Source: Dendrophyllia cribrosa (Eukaryota > Cnidaria > Anthozoa > Scleractinia > Dendrophylliidae). Taken from it: a stretch of DNA of 64,000 bases. Position 1 is the stretch's first letter, and the number at the start of each line of letters is the position of its first letter. The notes below the pieces were generated by a model, which had not been told where the DNA came from, did no database searches, and worked only from the letters and a program-made list of their open reading frames with translations. A program made the position numbers and the translations under genes. The stretch is from positions 10,427,154 to 10,491,153 of the forward strand of contig JAJLRJ010000010.1 in the NCBI GenBank assembly GCA_024195265.1, in the 5' to 3' direction. This document shows, one piece after another, positions 29,273 through 40,547 of the stretch.

Positions 29273-30663
29273 ATGGCGGACGGTAAACGGTATGCGAAAC
29301 GGTCGGCATTAGATAACGTCGTACCAAAGTTTTTGGTTTCAAAGAAGACGAAGTAGAATGGCGAAAAGCTTCATACGCTAATCGAGACGCCACCAAAGTT
29401 TCGACCCGCGATGCACCTCCTCCGAACTTCGCGAGGTTCTGCGAGACATGTACTTATTTCTAGTTTTAATTCAATTAATTCAATTTAATTCAGATGTGGA
29501 TGGTCCAGAGGGTAAGTTAATCATATCAGTGCATTGAAATACCTGATGATTACCTTAAATTGATTTGGTATTGATATAACGTTCATTCTTTGGTTGATGC
29601 AGCACCACCAGATGCTCCAGCAGCAGCCGCTGCAGCACCAGCTGGTAAGTTAAATTGTGCATTAAAATATTTCACTGTGTAAATTTATTTGGTATTGTTA
29701 GGTTTTAGATGTAGTTGTTCTGAGTAAGTTATGTTTTGCTTTAAATATTATGTAGGTCCTTTTATGAAACAGTTTATAATTACTAAGGTTTTCCCCCAAA
29801 AAATTGGGAACACCTTAAAGAGTAGTGAAATGGCAAAAGAAAGATTTGGTTTATTAGAGTTGAAATGTACAATGTTTCATTCAGTATATGACTATATTTA
29901 AGTTAACAAAATGGTAAATGATTGAGTATGTACTGGATGCACATAAGATTTGGATGCACACAAGAGATTTGCTAATACAAACCTTTGAAGTATAGGACAA
30001 TATTGCATGGTGTTTAGAATTACCAATAATATTACTGTAGTCTGAACACTGTTCCATGTTTTCAAAGAGAAATTTATGAATGCAGTCATGCTCTGCTGGT
30101 GTGTCCACTAGCAGTTTTACTTGACGTGACATGAGAACACCAATATTCTGATAATTAGTTTAGAAATGAAACTTAAAAAAGCAAAATATTGCCATGCAAG
30201 GAGTGGTGAGCTATGCGTGTGCTCTATAATTTCCAGCCGTGCATCTATTGAAAATCAAATAATTAACACTCCAATCAAATGGTGCATATTCTACAGCTAT
30301 ATTCTAATTACACAATACCAGCCATTTGTGTGTATGCAGTAGGGATCATCAGGAATTTAATTTGTTTTATGTTCTGTAATCCTGTTGTTTTATTACTGCA
30401 TTTCCACAATCCTAATTTTCTGATCAATTAATTTTCTTTTGCAGAAACTTGCTTCAACTGTGGAGGAGCAGGCCACCTCCAGTGGCAATGCCCCTCTCCT
30501 CCTACCACAAAAAAAGGTGGAAGAAGAGAGAGGGGTGGCCACCAGAGTGGGGGATTTATTTTTAAAATGTTTACAATTAAATTTCTTTTACAGCGGTTGC
30601 CAATAACACGTGACCCACCACCTTCAACACAGTTGGATAAAGCCGAGTTTTAGTGGATGTCAA
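29273..30663 (+). CDS. Small CCHC zinc-knuckle protein gene (multi-exon)
   Basis: Proposed exons 29273-29449, 29494-29511 (18 bases), 29603-29644 and 30445 onwards, each with GT-AG borders (GTACTT, GTAAGT, GTAAGT; CAG acceptors). Phases agree from exon 1 onward. The last exon encodes CFNCGGAGHLQWQC, a C-x2-C-x4-H-x4-C knuckle that would bind RNA or single-stranded DNA, after an Ala/Pro-rich linker (APPDAPAAAAAAPA). It ends at TAG 30661-30663 if unspliced; a 47-base intron with TTTTACAG is possible before 30594. Exon 1 starts MADGKRYAKRSALDN but needs a one-base shift at the TTTTT near 29330 to join its second half (GFKEDEVEWRKASYANR). Family not recognised. Confidence 0.5.
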
Positions 30664-32080
30664 TCCAAAAAAGCTGTTAACATTATTTTAGATTCTTGAC
30701 AGGATTTCAAGAAAGCAGAGTTTAAAATCAACAATTTACCCTGCCGAGAGAATGTAAAATTTTTCCAAACTTAATTTCCAAGCCAGTTGAAACAAAAAGA
30801 AAACCATATTTTTAGAATAAAACTTGCAAATTTCACTGCATGTGATAATTTGCAACCCAGTGATGCATGATGAATATCAGGCAGATCAAAATCATAAAGC
30901 CGTGGCTGCAAGAAGCGCCAGTGAGTTTTTTTATCATGTTGAATGAAATGATTATTCTCTTTAAATTGTAATTGACTTTGAAATTTGTTTTAAAATGTTT
31001 ACTATTTCTTTTTGGAAAAATTGTTTGAAATCCAGTTAGAATTAAAAAAAAAACAATGTTAATGGCTTTCCTTTGATTGACGTCCACCAAACTCAAGTTT
31101 GACCTTTAGGGATAAAAGTGATGGGCTACATGTTAATGGTAAGCGCTGTAACTTCTACAATTCAAATTATACTGTTTTTTTTTTTTTTTTGCTTATAGTT
31201 GTTTTCTGGAGAAAAATAAAGTTACATTCTGTATTTTTTGAAATACGGCACAACTTGTAAAAATATCCCGTGATACTACACACAAAACCAGGATAATAAT
31301 ATAACTATTCCATTACACTTATACCCAAATGTACTAAAACTGAAAACCTAGCAAATGTGAGTAAAATGTTTTCCGCTTCATTCATTCCTCGACCAGCAGA
31401 AAACCTTGCTTACAAGTTGTGCTGTATTTTGATCAGTGTGTTTTGAAGTTCTCACAATATTTTTCTTATTCAATAAAGTGTACAAGAATGTTAATCGAGT
31501 CATTTCCTGTTTTGTTGTGATATTGATTGAATTGTCAGATGTCATTTTGTGATATTTCATCTTGGTCTTTGGCTGATCAGCAAATACCCGTTTTGTTTTT
31601 TTTTTGCTGATTGGCTGAATCACACACAGTTGTTTGAAAAATAGTCATGTCTTGTTGTCATTTAGGTGCCAAATAAGCATTCAAATTATGAATTTTATTT
31701 GTGCATGATGGTCAGGGGTGTAGCGAAGAAAACACCTAGCAGGCTCATCAACAAGTTCAGCCAGTTTTTCTGTCTTGTGCACCTTCAAAATCTCCCAAAG
31801 TCTTTGTTTTCTAGTGACATTTCAGCCGGTGATAAGTTTTCTTTCAGATGGTAAAATTAGCTGGTAGCCGGCTCTTAGCTACATCCCTGGATGGTGCAAT
31901 TTTTGAAAAATAATAAATGCTTTAGGTCTCAACATTACTGATTGAATAATTTATTGCAATTACCATTGTTGACATTCAAGCTACTCAGTATTGTAATTGT
32001 TTGTATACATAGATGTTATTTAACTACAGCTGTAGTTTGTTCATTACATATTTGAAAAACATTTTTCAAGTTTTTTTCAA
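30664..32080. other. Non-coding AT-rich stretch
   Basis: No convincing exon, RNA gene or transposon end seen; only short homopolymers and isolated ORFs. Confidence 0.5.
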
Positions 32081-32411
32081 GCTTAACATGGAGAAAGCGA
32101 AAGGGTTGGGGGTTATTTGGCTACATGCCTCAATACAGTACACAAACAGTACACAAACAGTACACAAACAGTACACTGTAGCTCCAAAAAAGTGTTTTAT
32201 GGATGAAAGCTTAGCACATCATAGACAGAGCATGTACACATGTTAAGAGGGTAACATGGAGCTTAACATGGAGAAAGCGAAAGGGTTGGGGGTTATTTGG
32301 CTACATGCCTCAATACAGTACACAAACAGTACACTGTAGCTCCAAAAAAGTGTTTTATGGATGAAAGCTTAGCACATCATAGACAGAGCATGTACACATG
32401 TTAAGAGGGTA
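32081..32411 (+). repeat. Tandem duplication of a ~180-bp unit
   Basis: Unit 32081-32260 is repeated at 32261-32411. Inside, ACAGTACACAA units (11 bases) occur four times in the first copy and two in the second. The near identity of the copies suggests a recent duplication. Confidence 0.85.
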
Positions 32412-33204
32412 AAACATTTTTTTACATTATTTTTGCAGAAAATCTACCTAACTGGAGACCCTGTGTATGACATTGAATTAAATGGAACAAAATTTGCATC
32501 AAACTAAATGAAACGATCAAGATTGATTTTGTTTGGTCATTGAACAGAGTCGAACACAAACTTTTATTCTGAGTTTGACTTATGAATGAAATCAAATGCC
32601 ACTGTTCGATCTTGTGCAGAAATCAAACTTTGAGCTAAAAATAAATTAATCTATAATGAAGAGAGACTGGTCCAGTGAACATTTGCTATGATTCAAGATG
32701 TCTAATGCAATAAATTTATTGTCTTGTAGTCAAGAGGATTCAACAATTGGAACGACAAATCAATTGATGATTCAACTTGCAGATGGTCTGTAAACAGGTG
32801 AAATCTTTCGCGGGCTCACTGCGCCTTTCAATAACATTTATACTCTGAAGTTAAAAACTCCACCAACGGTTTTGTTTTTCCTTGCTATCAATCACCAGGT
32901 CACTGCATTTGCCTGTGTGTGCTGTGATCTGTGGATTTCAATCCGCTTTGTTGGTTTTTTATTTTTTATGGTTCATTGATTATCTACAAAAAATGCATGT
33001 CATTTGGATTAAATGCAGTAAAAAATGCAGATGATCAGTTTGGATTAAGAGTTTGCGTCTTACTGAAAGATGCAGTAATGAGCCGTCAACAATTGGAATA
33101 CAAAACTAAAGGTAAAAAAAAGTCATGCTCTTGACACACTGCATGATACACATTTTTTTTTGTCAAGTTCAATTTTGCTCAATGACCAGAAAAAATAAAA
33201 CTTA

Positions 33205-33545
33205 ACGGAATAGCCCTTTTTGAGGTTAATTATAACCTTGCTCATCTGCATTAGAATAAAAGTCAACGTGGTTGCAAGGCAATTTCAGGCAGAAACTACA
33301 AAATTGTCCGAAATTGCCTCGCAACCATGTTGACTTTTATTGTAATGCAAATGAGAGAGGTTAACTGCAAAAAGGGCCATTACGGTTCACCTGTCTCATT
33401 TGTATTACAATGAAAGGCAACATGGTTGCGAGGCAATTTGGGGCAGAATACTACAAAATTGCCTGAAATTGCTTCGCAACCATGTTGACTTTTATTGTAA
33501 TGCAAATGAAAGAGGTTAACTGCAAACAGGGCTATTGCTTTTAAT
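33205..33545. repeat. Inverted plus tandem repeat around GCAACCATGTTGACTTTTATT
   Basis: Segments with AATAAAAGTCAAC..GGTTGC and their complements GCAACCATGTTGACTTTTATT recur at about 33255, 33325, 33410 and 33475, so two foldback units lie in tandem. MITE-derived; non-coding. Confidence 0.65.
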
Positions 33546-34479
33546 TTATTAATTGATTGAGTTTGAAAGCAGAATGCATGATGTGATGCAACAGCTTTAG
33601 GATATGCAACAAGAAAAAGGTTTCAACTTGACATCAAAAGACTACAAAAGAGTTTTCTTTGAACCCCTTCTCAAGAACACAAAGCAGTCAAGTTCTTTTG
33701 TAAGTGCTGCATCGTAGCAGACCATAATAAATAAAATGTTGACTCCTCAGTGAACTTCTTGAAATTCACCAATATGAAAGTATTAATAATATTGTGTCCC
33801 TCCATGTTATCTGTAGTAAAGAAAATGAACATTAGAATATATGAATATTAACTTAAGGTGAGATAAGAAATTAAGGGTATAATGATACATTCCCCCCTCA
33901 CCCCTGATAGCATTTATTTATTGCAAGGCGCTATAAATATTGTGTGAGCACTCAGTCTTGTCTGAGGGTGGGTTAATTTTTTTTTTGTGGGGGGGAGGGG
34001 GGGATTAAAGTGGGCTAGGGAGTGGCCTTATTATTTTATGTCCAATAATACAGTGCACATATTGTGTATTGTATTGTGTCAAAGCTGACTCTGAATTTTT
34101 AAAAAGGCTTTCTAGTAGAAGAAAGAAGGCTTCAAAGTCTAACATCGGAAGTTTTTTTTACCTTAAAAAGGCAATAACTTTGAATGAAAGTTGAAATCAC
34201 AAAGAGGTTTTGACTGATCACTGAGTTGAAAAACTACACTGTAGGTAGTAATTTTGTCTTTATCTTGAAGAGAAAACTGGACATTAAATTCAACTAATTA
34301 AGTTGCTTTCATCATAGCTGGAAATTGCAATCCATTTAATAATATCAAAATAAATAAATGTCCAAGATATGAAGGTTTTCAAAGTAACACATGTTCCTCT
34401 TCCAAAAATTTGCCTAATGAATTTACATGTATTAATGGTACAGTGTATCTTTCCGGCGTGACCTTAATGTAACCTAACA
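33546..34479. other. Non-coding stretch
   Basis: No exon or repeat family recognised apart from a T- and G-rich run near 33980-34010. Confidence 0.45.
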
Positions 34480-35657
34480 GGGATTCTGACAGGGTGCGGG
34501 AAAAAAACTAAAATTGTGCGGGAGTTTTGGGGCAAATTGTGCGGTAAATTTCTTCGATTGTGCGGGAAATTGTGCGGGATTGCGCAATCCTGTGACCAAC
34601 CAAATATTCAATCACCAGTGTTCTAGCCAGGCCAGAAAAATATGACAGGGAGGAAATTCTGCATAAATGAAAAATACAAACAGATGTTTTACTTTGGGGA
34701 TCAAAATGTACCAGCAATCGCCAATTTGCGGCTGTTTTTCTTCACCAAAGTTTATTTGTCTCAACAAAACCACATTGCGTGACACGATGAACTCGATCGG
34801 GTAAAACCGAAATACCACTCAAAATAAAATGTTTCCGATCTGAGCGAGTTCCTTTATTAAAAATCCGTACATTTTATGTAGTGTGAATAATTTCCATTAA
34901 AGGTTCACACAATTTCTTCGAAAGTTTGCCGCAAAAACAGAACCTCGAGATGTATGCAAATCGCGTGCTAAATGTAATTTGATAGCATGTTTGTTTTGCA
35001 TTTTCCTGAATGAAAACGTCTTTCACTTGATGGAAAAAATGAAATCCAGTATTCTGATCATTCAGAACTTAATAATTTTCTCCTATCAATCCGAAGTTCC
35101 AGCGCTTTAATAGTTTGTTTGTCGATTCGCAAACTTGATCAGTTCTTTGCGAAATTAATTCAGACAGAGTGACATTTCATTTCGGCGCGACGGTACATTT
35201 CTTCGGTGTTTCTTCTTTGGTCCCCAACATATTAAACTGAAAGAGGAAGCGAAAGCGCTCGATAAAATATCGACAGGCTGCTTAGAAAAACGACATAATG
35301 TCTGGAAAACGACAACTAAAAAGCTACGCGAAAAATTCGGTAGGAAGTCGGATAGAAGTAAAACTGAAACTAGTTCCCAGGACGGCGAAGAGAACGCCTT
35401 GTTGTTTTTATATCGATCGCTCGAGCTGTTCGAGGAAAGCGAGGGATTTCTCGATTGTTTGGAAGGAAAATGGACTGAAAATAGCCTAAAACGTTTCTCG
35501 AAATCTTGGTAATCAATAGAAATACCTGATTTAATTAAAATTTTAAGCAAATATTTCAGTATTGTGCGGGATTGTGCGGATTTTTAGGAATTGTGCGGAA
35601 TTGTGCGGGTTTGACCGAATTGTGCGGTCCCTCACCCGCGCACCCTGTCAGAATCCC
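34480..35657. mobile_element. ~1.18-kb TIR element with ATTGTGCGG repeats
   Basis: Ends GGGATTCTGACAGGGTGCGGG and CCCGCGCACCCTGTCAGAATCCC are inverted copies. Next to both ends lie several ATTGTGCGG(G) units. ORFs inside are short and unconvincing, so this is a non-autonomous DNA transposon; superfamily not determined. Confidence 0.75.
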
Positions 35658-36610
35658 TGACCTAATAAGCATTGTTTTAGTTCTATCAGCTCACCTTTAC
35701 ACTGTATGTCCATTGATAGCAAGACAACAATAAGAATTGAATAAAGAACATGGCAATTGTGTTCATCTTTGTGATCTGTGTTAAAAAAGAAAATTATATT
35801 CTGAATTTATAATTCATGTAAAAGGGTCAGGTGGGAAATTATATGTAGAATGTATTTTGTTTGTGCTCATATGGGATGGACTTGACCAAGCACAATGGGT
35901 TATGCAGTTTTAAAGAGCAAAATATGTTCTTGCCCTGCTTGAATAAATTGACTTGCTATTGATTAACCTTATATTGTTATCCCCACCAACATTCTTGTTT
36001 ACTGTCATGGCATATCAAAATAACAAAGGTCAATTTATGCACTTAGAAAATCACTTATTTATTCAACTAGCTGGTAATCAGTGTTTTTAAATGACATCTT
36101 ACCTGAACTACTCCACACTGATAGCAAGTGCATGATACGAAACAAATTCATTTTTGTGATCTGTAGTCAAAGAAATTGCAAATTATTAGTTACTAAATGG
36201 AATGGATGGATATGGGAAACTTTTTTTAACTCTCAAGGCTGTCATTAGTGTGCATGAACCCAACAACTGGCTATCAAACCATCACTTAGTCTAGATTACA
36301 TATGCATGGCTCATGCTGTCTGGTAATTTCTCTTAATATACTGTACCATAAAATTAAGGAAACATTGAAGTACTCTCTTTATTTTCATGCGAGTACCAAG
36401 GTCATACTGTACAATTACATGACTTGTATCATTGCTGATATCTTTATATCTATAGATGATATTTTTTTTGGTGAACTGATTCACTAGTTCGAGCAGTGTT
36501 TGAAAGTCACATGAAGACATTCAGCTTAAAGCAATTTTCTTTTATAAAGAAAAACGAGGGCAGGATTTTTTTAAAAATTTTATGGTACATATTGCCCAGC
36601 ATATCAGAGC
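35658..36610. other. Non-coding stretch
   Basis: AT-rich, no recognisable gene or repeat. The words TGATAGCAAG and ATTTTTGTGATCTGT recur loosely near 35715, 35765, 36118 and 36152, hinting at an old duplication. Confidence 0.4.
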
Positions 36611-36840
36611 CATTTTTGCTAGCTGCCATCTGCTCAACAACATCAACCATAAGAGCTGGCATCTGCTAACAATTTACTCATGGCCATCTCCTCATTCTTT
36701 TTTGTGGAGAAGAGCTGGCACAGTCAAAGTATTAGACAAGTATCATTTTTGCTAGCTGTCATCTGCTCAAGAACATCAATCATAGAGCTGGCATCTACTA
36801 ACAATTTACTGATGGTCATCTGTTCGTTATTTTTTGTGAA
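36611..36840 (+). repeat. Tandem duplication, ~133-bp unit
   Basis: CATTTTTGCTAGCTG.CATCTGCTCAA starts at 36611 and again at 36744, with similar sequence continuing for about 100 bases. Non-coding. Confidence 0.75.
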
Positions 36841-37473
36841 ACTGATTTGAAAGTGATGTTAAGTGGATTTTTTTAAAATGATATGATTTTTAACTATCCT
36901 TGGGGGAGAATCTCGGGTTTCAATTTATGCACCTTTTTAAAATAGTCAACCCCTGCAACCAGGACTCGAGACTTAGCGGATTTTGGCTTTCACTTATAGC
37001 CATTCTGGTTTACTGAAAATGGCACTGCACCGGACAGAAATGAAACTGAAAATTACTTCATATCAATTGCAACTTAAGCAAATTAAGAGAACAGAAACTA
37101 TCACATAGACTGTAAACGGCTTTATATTAAGAACGATTTTTCCTTTCTGTTTCGAAAGCAACAAAGGAAAGAATCAAACTGCTTTACGCTGTTGATTTAT
37201 CATGCATGAAATCAAGCGGAACTTCCAGGCATCATGTTCATTTAGCATGAATAATGAGGTCAAAAGGTCACATACACGTTTTTCCAAAAAGAAAGTATCT
37301 TTCTTGTTCGAAAGTTTGAATGATTTTGAAATTAATTTGGTTTTTATATTTACAAATTCAAAATAAGTTAAAACCGAGTAAAATATGTTCAAATCGGTTG
37401 AAAAAAGAAAATCAATAGCAGTACTAAATGTCTCGGATATTTTTTTCCCCCTTCTTTAACTGTCACTGTAACT

Positions 37474-37474
<1 letters not shown>

Positions 37475-37515
<41 letters not shown>
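37475..37515 (+). repeat. Poly-C run (~41)
   Basis: Longest homopolymer in the window. Its length should be treated as approximate. Confidence 0.85.
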
Positions 37516-37754
37516 ACCCTACCACCCCGTACAAGTCTGGACACAGTGAAAATTCATTTTGGCTAGTTAAATCAAACCTGTCACTAGCCACTTAAGGCTC
37601 ATAGGCTAAAAAGTTAGTCTCGAACCCTGCAAACTCTGTCTTTTAGCTGTATGAAGTGGTACAAGGCTGGAACTCTTGAACACAGAGATTTTATGGTATT
37701 CAAGAGGAATTATTTATTTATTTTTTAGGATCTTTTTTAAGAAATTAACCACCG

Positions 37755-38225
37755 GTAGGCCATGGCCTACCCCTGATGGCCTATACCCCATGGCCTATAC
37801 CCCATGGCCTAAGCCATGGGGTACCCCACGTTTTGTCCCTACCCCACACTGAGGGACATGCAGCAGGAAGTGTAGCGGGGACATGTAGCAGGGAAAAATT
37901 CAGAGTGCTTACAACACCAATTTTGGGGACATTTTGTCCTCCCGATGTGTCCCATAAAGTTGAACAAGTTGACCTCAGTGCGACATGTCGCGGGGACAAA
38001 ATGTCCCCAAAATTGGTGTTGCACAATTATGAAAGTATCAGTTGCTGCAACATGTCCCTGAGACGTGCCCTCACAACATTTTCATGTGTGTGCAAGCGCT
38101 ATGATTTTGTCCCTGCTACATGTCTCCGCCGCACGTCCCTGCTACATGTCCCTCAGTGTTTACTACACAAATTTGTCGCTGTTACATGTTGCTGCGACAT
38201 GTCCCTGCTACATGACCCCTCGTGT
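37755..38225. repeat. GGCCTATACCCCAT and GGGACATGTAGCAGGG repeat cluster
   Basis: 37755-37830 holds tandem ATGGCCTA(T)ACCCC units. 37855-38215 holds many direct and inverted copies of a word like GGGACATGTAGCAGGG, with a hairpin CACCAATTTTGGGGACATTTTGTC / GACAAAATGTCCCCAAAATTGGTG (about 37916 and 37995). Non-coding satellite-like or MITE-derived. Confidence 0.6.
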
Positions 38226-38259
38226 CTGACCACCTTTATGGAATTATGATCTATTTCAG

Positions 38260-38375
38260 GGATTGTACTGGAGGAGTGTTACCTTGAAGAAGATAATCAG
38301 TATTGTTTCGCCAGTTGTCTTGGCATATACAGTGTAATGTGCTGTCAAACAACTCCTTCGCATCCAGCATTTTGA
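38260..38375 (+). CDS. Possible Cys-rich terminal exon
   Basis: After the acceptor ATTTCAG, one frame runs 38 codons to a TGA at 38373-38375 and contains ECYLEEDNQYCFASCLGIYS and CCQ. Six cysteines in a short acidic stretch could be a terminal exon of a secreted or surface protein, but no partner exon was found and this may be chance. Confidence 0.25.
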
Positions 38376-38892
38376 AATTATACTCTAGCATAAGTTAGAT
38401 TTATTATCATTATTTTTATTTGCACTATTGTTTATATTTTGCACCTTGCACTGAAACTTGCTGTTTGTCCATTACGATTTTGCGAGTAAATCCCGTAGAT
38501 ATAGACAAATTCAAGAGTGCTGCACATGTGCTTGGCCAATTCAGGACTATTTTCTTAAAAACTCTATTAACATTTTTTTCTTAATGGTAGGAAAGCTTGA
38601 TATATAGGTAATTAATGCTGGTAGAGAATTATAAATTTTAGGACCTTGGTAGAGAAATATGAAAATTGGAGGCAACAATTAATTGAAGGGCCGAGAGCAT
38701 AACCGTAGTTCACATGCCAAAAATGGACAAATCTGAGCGAGAAAAAATTAAAAAAGGCGTAAAATTCTGATTGTAACATGTGTACACTTAATTAGCATGT
38801 TTCCCTGGCATTTCAAAACATCGACAAACGCACTTAATAAATAAAACAGAGTCAAACTACAAAATAAAATTGAATTTACTCAATTAATGTAC

Positions 38893-39150
38893 CTTGTTGG
38901 CCTTCTCTATCTGCTTCAGGCTGCTCCTCCGCACAGTTCCTTCTTATTTCCTGCTGCCGTTCTTGGTCTCGTTCACACTGTTCTTCAGTTCTTCTCATTC
39001 CTCGAAGCCGTTCTAACGCTAATTGACGCTGTTGTTCGGTTCTCTTTCTCCTCCTTTCCCTTTGTCGTTCTCGGTTTCTTTCTAGCTCTGCTTGACGATG
39101 TTCTTTCGTTCTTTTTTCCTCCGTTCCCTTTGTCGTTCTCGGTCTTTTTC
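38893..39150 (-). CDS. Arg/Glu/Gln-rich coiled-coil exon, possibly transposon-derived
   Basis: Open minus-strand frame of about 80 codons full of RERQRERRRKR-type heptads, ending at a GTACAT donor at 38892. It includes two copies of CGAGAACGACAAAGGGAA, so the coil grew by tandem duplication. It directly adjoins R1 repeat copy 2, so it may belong to that mobile element rather than to a host gene. Confidence 0.35.
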
Positions 39151-39165
39151 TCTCTTCTTGAACAA

Positions 39166-40462
39166 GCTTAACTAAGATGAAACTTAACTAAACTTAACTA
39201 TGAAACTTAACTAACTCTCTGAACAAGCTTAACTAAGATGAAACTTAACTAATAGGTGAAAGGTCGGAAGCACAAGAATTAAGATTAATATTGACGACCG
39301 GGCTATTTTTCAATTTTAGCAATTCTCAAAAACAGTATTACCCGACCGTCTGCACAGTACATTTAGACCGTACAAAAGTTCACAAAAACAACTTTTTCTC
39401 CGTCTAGAATAACTATTACGACTACTGTTAAAAAATACAGTTGTAGCTTGTCAAAAAATGCCTGAGAAGCTGATTGCCAAAAATACAAACATATTTGCAT
39501 ACGGCCACGCGAGTGAAGTTAGAACTATAATAAAATTCAAGTCTTGTTTTGTTTACATAAAATCGCTTTTCAACCTATGTAATGAATGAACAAACACATA
39601 AAAATGGACAACACAATCTTCTTTCGATAAATTTTATTCAAATCTCCATTAGTTTATTTAGCAAAACGGAAAACGCGCATCGAGGCCGAGCCGTGTCTTC
39701 GATGAAATTCAAGAAATTAATACAACTGAATTTAAGCTACATGTACACGTTTAAAAACAATTCTCCAAAACTAACGAGAACACATTAACAAAAAGTCAAT
39801 CACAGATTGATATCTAGATAAATTTCCATCGAAAAATGTAATTTGTTTTACCTTTAAGTCCTTCCGGCGACTACTGTGCTTGGAAATTCTTTAAATCTCC
39901 GCTTTGGTGCTGAAATCCGTAAAACGAACTCATCTCTCGCATTGCTAAAAACGTATATAGTTCCTCGAAGCAAGATTTTATCCCTGAAAGCTCTTCTTTT
40001 TCCACTAAAGCGGCTCCTGAGTATCCCTTAATTAGCATCCCTGTCTTGAGTAGCAAACCACGAAAAAATGCAGGAAAATAACGACTTTAATTTAAACCGT
40101 TTTCTCCGCTCAGTAAACACAGCAAAACATCAAAGTGTTTTCCCAGCTGACGTGACATTCGGCCGTGTAACCGCGTGAAAAAAAAGCCTCGCTTTGGTTT
40201 CAACATGACGTCGTACGCGCATATTTTGCGACGTCATACGCGCCCGCGAGCTAGTCCTCCGCTAAGATCCCCGATGTTGTGTGGCGTCATACGCGCATGC
40301 GCGCTAGCCTTGCGCGACACACATCTCCGACACACATGTTTTTGTTGCAGACAGCGCCCGCGAAACTTTCCGCTAGCCATGACCATGAAAAATGAGGGCA
40401 TAGGTTCTATGAGTATGGGGCTCCGCAGCCGGGCCTTCGGCCCGGCTAGGCTCCGCTATTAA
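39166..40462 (+). repeat. R1 repeat, copy 2
   Basis: Matches 49480-50675 in order and orientation and 1-535 inverted. Starts with tandem AAACTTAACTAA units and ends in a GC-rich hairpin AGCCGGGCCTTCGGCCCGGCT (40428-40448). Near the right side are repeated CGACGTCATACGCGC words. No ORF of note. Confidence 0.7.
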
Positions 40463-40547
40463 CGCAAAGCAACTTTGTACTGTTAGTATAATTGTAACAA
40501 ATCTCACATTGTACATATTGTGGAATGTTATTCTCATATGATTTCAG

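Noticed and set aside
32105..32180. CRISPR-like array (ACAGTACACAA units)
   Set aside because: Units are contiguous with no unique spacers, and this is a eukaryotic genome; simple tandem repeat.
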